Shown in pieces: positions 23,299-25,987 of a stretch of DNA of 25,987 nt. Origin of the DNA: DASVLX01 sp035552275 (GTDB taxonomy: Bacteria > Actinomycetota > Actinomycetes > Mycobacteriales > Pseudonocardiaceae); contig DASZLR010000029.1 in NCBI GenBank assembly GCA_035552275.1, forward strand, positions 1-25,987, written 5' to 3'. The notes beneath the pieces were generated by a model that had not been told where the DNA came from, made no database searches, and worked only from the letters and a program-made list of their open reading frames with translations. Positions within the stretch are counted from its first letter, which is position 1, and each line of letters begins with the position of its first letter. The position numbers and the translations under genes were made by a program.

Positions 23299-23835
23299 AT
23301 GGCCACCGCGACCCAGAACAAACGACTCGAACAACGATTCAAGCTGTGGGACACCGATGGTGATGGCCGGATCAGCGCCAAGGACTACGAGTCCGAGGCC
23401 CGCACGATCCTGAAGAACCTCAGCGAGCCGATGGATTCCATCAGGGCGAAACACCTGATGACGGCGTTCCAGCACCTGTGGGAGTTCGTCGCCAAGAAGG
23501 CGGGCATCCAGACCAACGGGTACCTCAGCTACGACCAGTTCCAGACGGTCACCCACGAAGAGCTGATTCACCCCGGTGACGAGGGCTTCAGCCGAGTGCT
23601 CCGGCCGACCATCCGCGCCATCGTCGACCTGGTCGACAAGGAGGGCGACGGCAAGGTGAACCTGCCCGAGTACCGCAAGTGGCTCAAGGCCGTCGGTGTC
23701 GACGCGGCCAAGGCCGAGCAGGCGTTCAACCAGCTCGACGCCGGCAACGAGGGCGAGCTGACGGTGGACGAGCTGGTGCACGCCGTGCGCGACTACCACC
23801 TCGGCCGGATCGACGTGCCGATGCTCGGCATCTGA
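23299..23835 (+). CDS. Calerythrin-like EF-hand calcium-binding protein
   Basis: A protein of 178 residues with four EF-hand units, close in length and layout to calerythrin of Saccharopolyspora erythraea. Loop 1 (18-29, DTDGDGRISAKD) is canonical except for Asp at position 12. Loop 2 (about 69-80) is degenerate and unlikely to bind. Loops 3 (113-124, DKEGDGKVNLPE) and 4 (147-158, DAGNEGELTVDE) look functional. The C-terminal VRDYHLGRIDVPMLG closely matches the calerythrin tail as I remember it. It is cytoplasmic, with no signal peptide; calcium buffering or sensing is the likely role. ATG 23299 has AAGGAG 7 bases upstream. It is followed by a strong terminator. Confidence 0.92.
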   Translation: MATATQNKRLEQRFKLWDTDGDGRISAKDYESEARTILKNLSEPMDSIRAKHLMTAFQHLWEFVAKKAGIQTNGYLSYDQFQTVTHEELIHPGDEGFSRVLRPTIRAIVDLVDKEGDGKVNLPEYRKWLKAVGVDAAKAEQAFNQLDAGNEGELTVDELVHAVRDYHLGRIDVPMLGI

Positions 23836-23856
23836 TCCCACTGGCTGACACCCAGC

Positions 23857-23904
23857 CCGAACGGCCCCTGATCCCGGCGAACCCGGCGGTCAGGGGCCGT
23901 TCGG
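23857..23904. terminator. Strong bidirectional hairpin terminator
   Basis: CGAACGGCCCCTGA (23858-23871) pairs perfectly with TCAGGGGCCGTTCG (23890-23903); one further C-G pair makes a 15-bp stem around an 18-base loop. It follows the EF-hand stop by 21 bases and overlaps the stop codon (23890-23892) of the convergent minus-strand gene, so it can serve both transcripts. Confidence 0.8.
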
Positions 23905-24303
23905 CGCGCGGAAGCTGACCGGCAGCTCCGGCCGCAGGCCCAGGTCTGGCCCGGTGCACGGGATGTCGACGGCGATCAGGATGTTGTAGTGGTTCGGGAA
24001 ATGGCAGGCGTCGAAGCCGAGCACGGTCCCGACCAGCCGGTCATTGATCCGGAACTCGTCACCCCGGTCGATCACGCCCGCGCGGCCGATCTCGGTGAAG
24101 CCGAGGAAGCCGACCCGGTCGATTCGGGCCCCGGCGGCGACATCGCGATGATCGGTGGTCACCAGCTCATGCACCTCACCGGCCCGGACACACCGGCTGG
24201 CCTCCGGTTCCAGCCGCATCCCCCGGTCGTCCCGGCGGTGCGTCAACACCTTCACCACCACTCCGGTCACCGTCCGCTTCGGACCATCCTCAGCCGGGTT
24301 CAT
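23890..24303 (-). CDS. Small protein of unknown function (possibly DUF6917-like)
   Basis: A protein of 137 residues, third gene of a coupled minus-strand trio. It is rich in beta-type stretches (VTGVVVKVLTHRR, HELVTTDHRDVAAG, DEFRINDRLVGTVLGFD, HYNILIAVDIP). It resembles small actinobacterial proteins I recall as DUF6917, but that is from memory and not certain. No signal peptide, membrane helix or catalytic motif is seen. Its ATG (24303) overlaps the oxidoreductase stop in an ATGA arrangement, which fixes the start although the frame stays open upstream. Its stop lies inside the bidirectional terminator. A job in the same pathway as the two dehydrogenases is inferred from coupling only. Confidence 0.75.
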   Translation of the reverse strand: MNPAEDGPKRTVTGVVVKVLTHRRDDRGMRLEPEASRCVRAGEVHELVTTDHRDVAAGARIDRVGFLGFTEIGRAGVIDRGDEFRINDRLVGTVLGFDACHFPNHYNILIAVDIPCTGPDLGLRPELPVSFRAPNGP

Positions 24304-25193
24304 CGGGCTGCCGCGTAGGCGTCGGCGACCAGCCGCACCGAGTCCAGGCCAGGGTTGGGAGATCCGGGGCGCTGTGCGCCGAAATCGGCCAACACGCCGA
24401 CATACTCGTGCCACAGCGAGCCCTTGAACTCCGGGTGACCGCGCAGCAGGTCGGCCCGCTCCGCGCTGCCGTCGGCCAACTGCACCTCGATCTCCTTGCG
24501 CTCGCCCGGAAACGACCAGTCCAGCTCGACCCGCACCACGGCGCCGGACGAGCCGATCAGGTCGACGGTGGCACTGCGATCCACTCCCGCGTCCCAGCCG
24601 ATCCGCGCCCTGGTCACCCGCATCGGGCCGACGAGCCGCCGAGCCATATCGAAGGCGTTCGGGCCGTTGTCGGCCAGGCAGCCACCGCCGCACCGGCTCG
24701 GGTCCAGGTACCAGTAGTCGGAGCCGAGATGGTCCTCGATCCGCTCCTGGTAGCGGACGATCACCCGGCGCACCGGCGGCCGACCGATCAGCCGTTGCCG
24801 CAGTGCCGCCAGCTCCGCGTTGTAGCGGCGGTGAAACGCCGTGAACAACACCAGGCGGCTGGCCCGAGCCGCGCGGTCGAGTTCCTCGGCCGCAGCCACG
24901 GTGATCGCCAGCGGCTTCTCCACGCACACCGCCCGGCCCGCGGTCAGCGCCGCCCGGCACACCTCGACATGCCGGTCGTTGGGCACCGTCACCGCGACCG
25001 CGTCCACGGTCGGATCGGCGAGCAGGTCGCGGTAATCCCGATGGCAGGGCACGGTTTCCCAGTACCTTGCCAGCGCCGCATCGTCCACATCGCACACTCC
25101 GGCCAGCCGCCAACCGGGCGTCGCGCACACCGCCGCCGCGTAGAACCGGGAGATCACGCCGAGCCCGATGATCCCGATGCCCCGCTCAGTCAT
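24300..25193 (-). CDS. Gfo/Idh/MocA-family NAD(P)-dependent oxidoreductase
   Basis: A protein of 297 residues, shorter than the usual 330-370. The Rossmann motif GIIGLGVISRFYAA (7-20), VAVTVPNDRH (66-75) and EKPLAI (92-97) are typical of the family, which oxidises or reduces sugars, inositols and related alcohols or imines. In the C-terminal sheet domain the usual GxHxxD motif reads GPNAFD, so Asn179 replaces the His normally near the catalytic site. This suggests altered chemistry or a specialised subfamily. The ATG at 25193 overlaps the preceding Ldh2 gene by 8 bases, and its stop overlaps the next gene by 4, so the three are one operon. Confidence 0.88.
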   Translation of the reverse strand: MTERGIGIIGLGVISRFYAAAVCATPGWRLAGVCDVDDAALARYWETVPCHRDYRDLLADPTVDAVAVTVPNDRHVEVCRAALTAGRAVCVEKPLAITVAAAEELDRAARASRLVLFTAFHRRYNAELAALRQRLIGRPPVRRVIVRYQERIEDHLGSDYWYLDPSRCGGGCLADNGPNAFDMARRLVGPMRVTRARIGWDAGVDRSATVDLIGSSGAVVRVELDWSFPGERKEIEVQLADGSAERADLLRGHPEFKGSLWHEYVGVLADFGAQRPGSPNPGLDSVRLVADAYAAAR

Positions 25194-25987
25194 CGGCCAC
25201 CGTCGGCAGAACCAGCCCGGTTTCCTCGGACAGGGCGAGCATTTCGGCGTACAGCGCCGGGTCCAGCGGGACACCCTCGGCGAGATTCCGCCGGATCGTC
25301 TCGGCTTCCCGGCAGCCGGGGTAGCCGTTGGGCCGGTCCGGCTGGTTCGGCGGGCAGGCCAGCAGCGCGCCGAACATGTCCTCGGCCGAGCCAAGAAACT
25401 CCTCGGCAGGACGCAGCGCGCCGGGCGCCAGCGCCAGCACCAGAAATCCGATGTCCTCGTCGCATCCGGATGGTCGGCCGTCGCCGCGCAGAGCCGCCGA
25501 ACTCGGCCCGAGTCCGGCGCCGGGCAGCAGCGCGGCCAGGATCTCCACCGCGAGACCGAGGCCGTAACCCTTGTAGCCACTCAGTTCCGCCGCGCCGCCC
25601 AGCCAACGCAGGTGCGCCTCGCCCCGATCGAACGCCGCCGGATCGGTCACCGGCCGGCCGTTGTCATCGGCCAGCCAACCCGGTGGGATGTCCTCGCCGC
25701 GCCGCGCGGCGGCCCGGACCCGTCCAGTCGGCACCACGGTGGTGCTCATGTCCAGCACGAACGGCGGCCGCCGGCCGGCCGGGGCCGCGACGGCCAGCGG
25801 GTTGGTGCCCAGCATCGCCAGCCGGCCGTCCGGCGGCCGGGCGATCCGCTGCCGACCGCAGTTCGCCGCGACGACGCCGATCATGCCCCGGTCCACGGCC
25901 CGCTGGGCGTGGTAGCCGGCGCAACCGAAATGGGTGGCCGAGCGCACCGACACGACCCCGACGCCGTGCGCGTCGGCTCGGTCCATG
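25186..25987 (-). CDS. Ldh2/malate-lactate dehydrogenase family protein, N-terminus outside the window
   Basis: About 267 residues of an Ldh2-family NAD(P)H-dependent reductase; complete members are about 330-350, so some 70-80 N-terminal residues lie beyond the right edge. The family is recognised by SATHFGCAGYHAQRA, GTNPLAVAAPA, VLDMSTTVVPTGRVRAAAR, and GGAAELSGYKGYGLGLAVEILAALLPGAG, in the usual order. Members reduce 2-oxo acids, or cyclic imines such as piperideine-2-carboxylate, or oxidise ureidoglycolate; the substrate here is open. First visible gene of a coupled trio with a Gfo/Idh/MocA oxidoreductase and a small unknown protein. Confidence 0.88.
   Translation of the reverse strand, partial: MDRADAHGVGVVSVRSATHFGCAGYHAQRAVDRGMIGVVAANCGRQRIARPPDGRLAMLGTNPLAVAAPAGRRPPFVLDMSTTVVPTGRVRAAARRGEDIPPGWLADDNGRPVTDPAAFDRGEAHLRWLGGAAELSGYKGYGLGLAVEILAALLPGAGLGPSSAALRGDGRPSGCDEDIGFLVLALAPGALRPAEEFLGSAEDMFGALLACPPNQPDRPNGYPGCREAETIRRNLAEGVPLDPALYAEMLALSEETGLVLPTVADD

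Noticed and set aside
1..25987. CRISPR arrays, insertion sequences or prophage
   Set aside because: No spaced direct repeats, transposase motifs or terminal inverted repeats with target duplications were seen.

Overview
The window is high-GC actinobacterial DNA with a strong G/C bias at third codon positions. An Xre/DUF5753 regulator beside a DUF397 protein, a DUF574-type methyltransferase, and a four-EF-hand protein resembling calerythrin of Saccharopolyspora together suggest a filamentous actinomycete, most likely of the order Pseudonocardiales. Assignments rest on motif recognition in the translated sequence; no database search was run.

Left part (1-9825). A C-terminal gene fragment ends in a perfect 32-bp palindrome, followed by about 370 bp without a convincing gene. 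Next comes a two-gene wall module: a membrane-anchored pseudokinase (653-2038) and a natural fusion of a SEDS glycosyltransferase (RodA/FtsW) with a class B penicillin-binding transpeptidase (2070-5063). It faces a convergent mreB-like gene (5101-6096). This looks like a paralogous, rearranged relative of the usual actinobacterial rodA-pbpA-pknA/B locus with its own actin homologue. The following genes are all on the minus strand: an orphan fabH-type ketoacyl synthase III with a possible short coupled leader ORF, an exonuclease III, a small four-cysteine membrane protein, and a DUF574 methyltransferase ending in a clear hairpin terminator.

Middle part (9826-13890). An Xre regulator, a DUF397 protein and an overlapping small gene form a typical actinomycete regulator/DUF397 locus. 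The DUF397 promoter is bracketed by two copies of the palindrome TGCACGTGCA, a good operator candidate. A 724-residue FUSC/aromatic-acid-exporter-like membrane protein follows, possibly translated from a leaderless transcript whose -10 region lies in an inverted repeat.

Right part (14127-22673) is the most notable region. Seven plus-strand genes are packed with 1-4 base overlaps or very short gaps: methyltransferase, UbiA-family prenyltransferase, FAD-dependent amine-oxidase-like enzyme, acyl-CoA synthetase, second methyltransferase, an unusual tandem class III CoA-transferase, and a second adenylating ligase. There is no PKS, NRPS or terpene cyclase. The set suggests activation of one or two carboxylic acids, CoA transfer, prenylation, flavin-dependent oxidation and methylation, that is, a prenylated or meroterpenoid-like metabolite. 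I do not recognise it as a known cluster. The FUSC protein just upstream could export the product.

Right edge (22674-25987). A small secreted two-cysteine protein, a calerythrin-like EF-hand protein, a strong bidirectional terminator, and a minus-strand, translationally coupled trio: a truncated (window edge) Ldh2-family dehydrogenase, a Gfo/Idh/MocA oxidoreductase with an unusual Asn at the usual catalytic His, and a small protein of unknown function.
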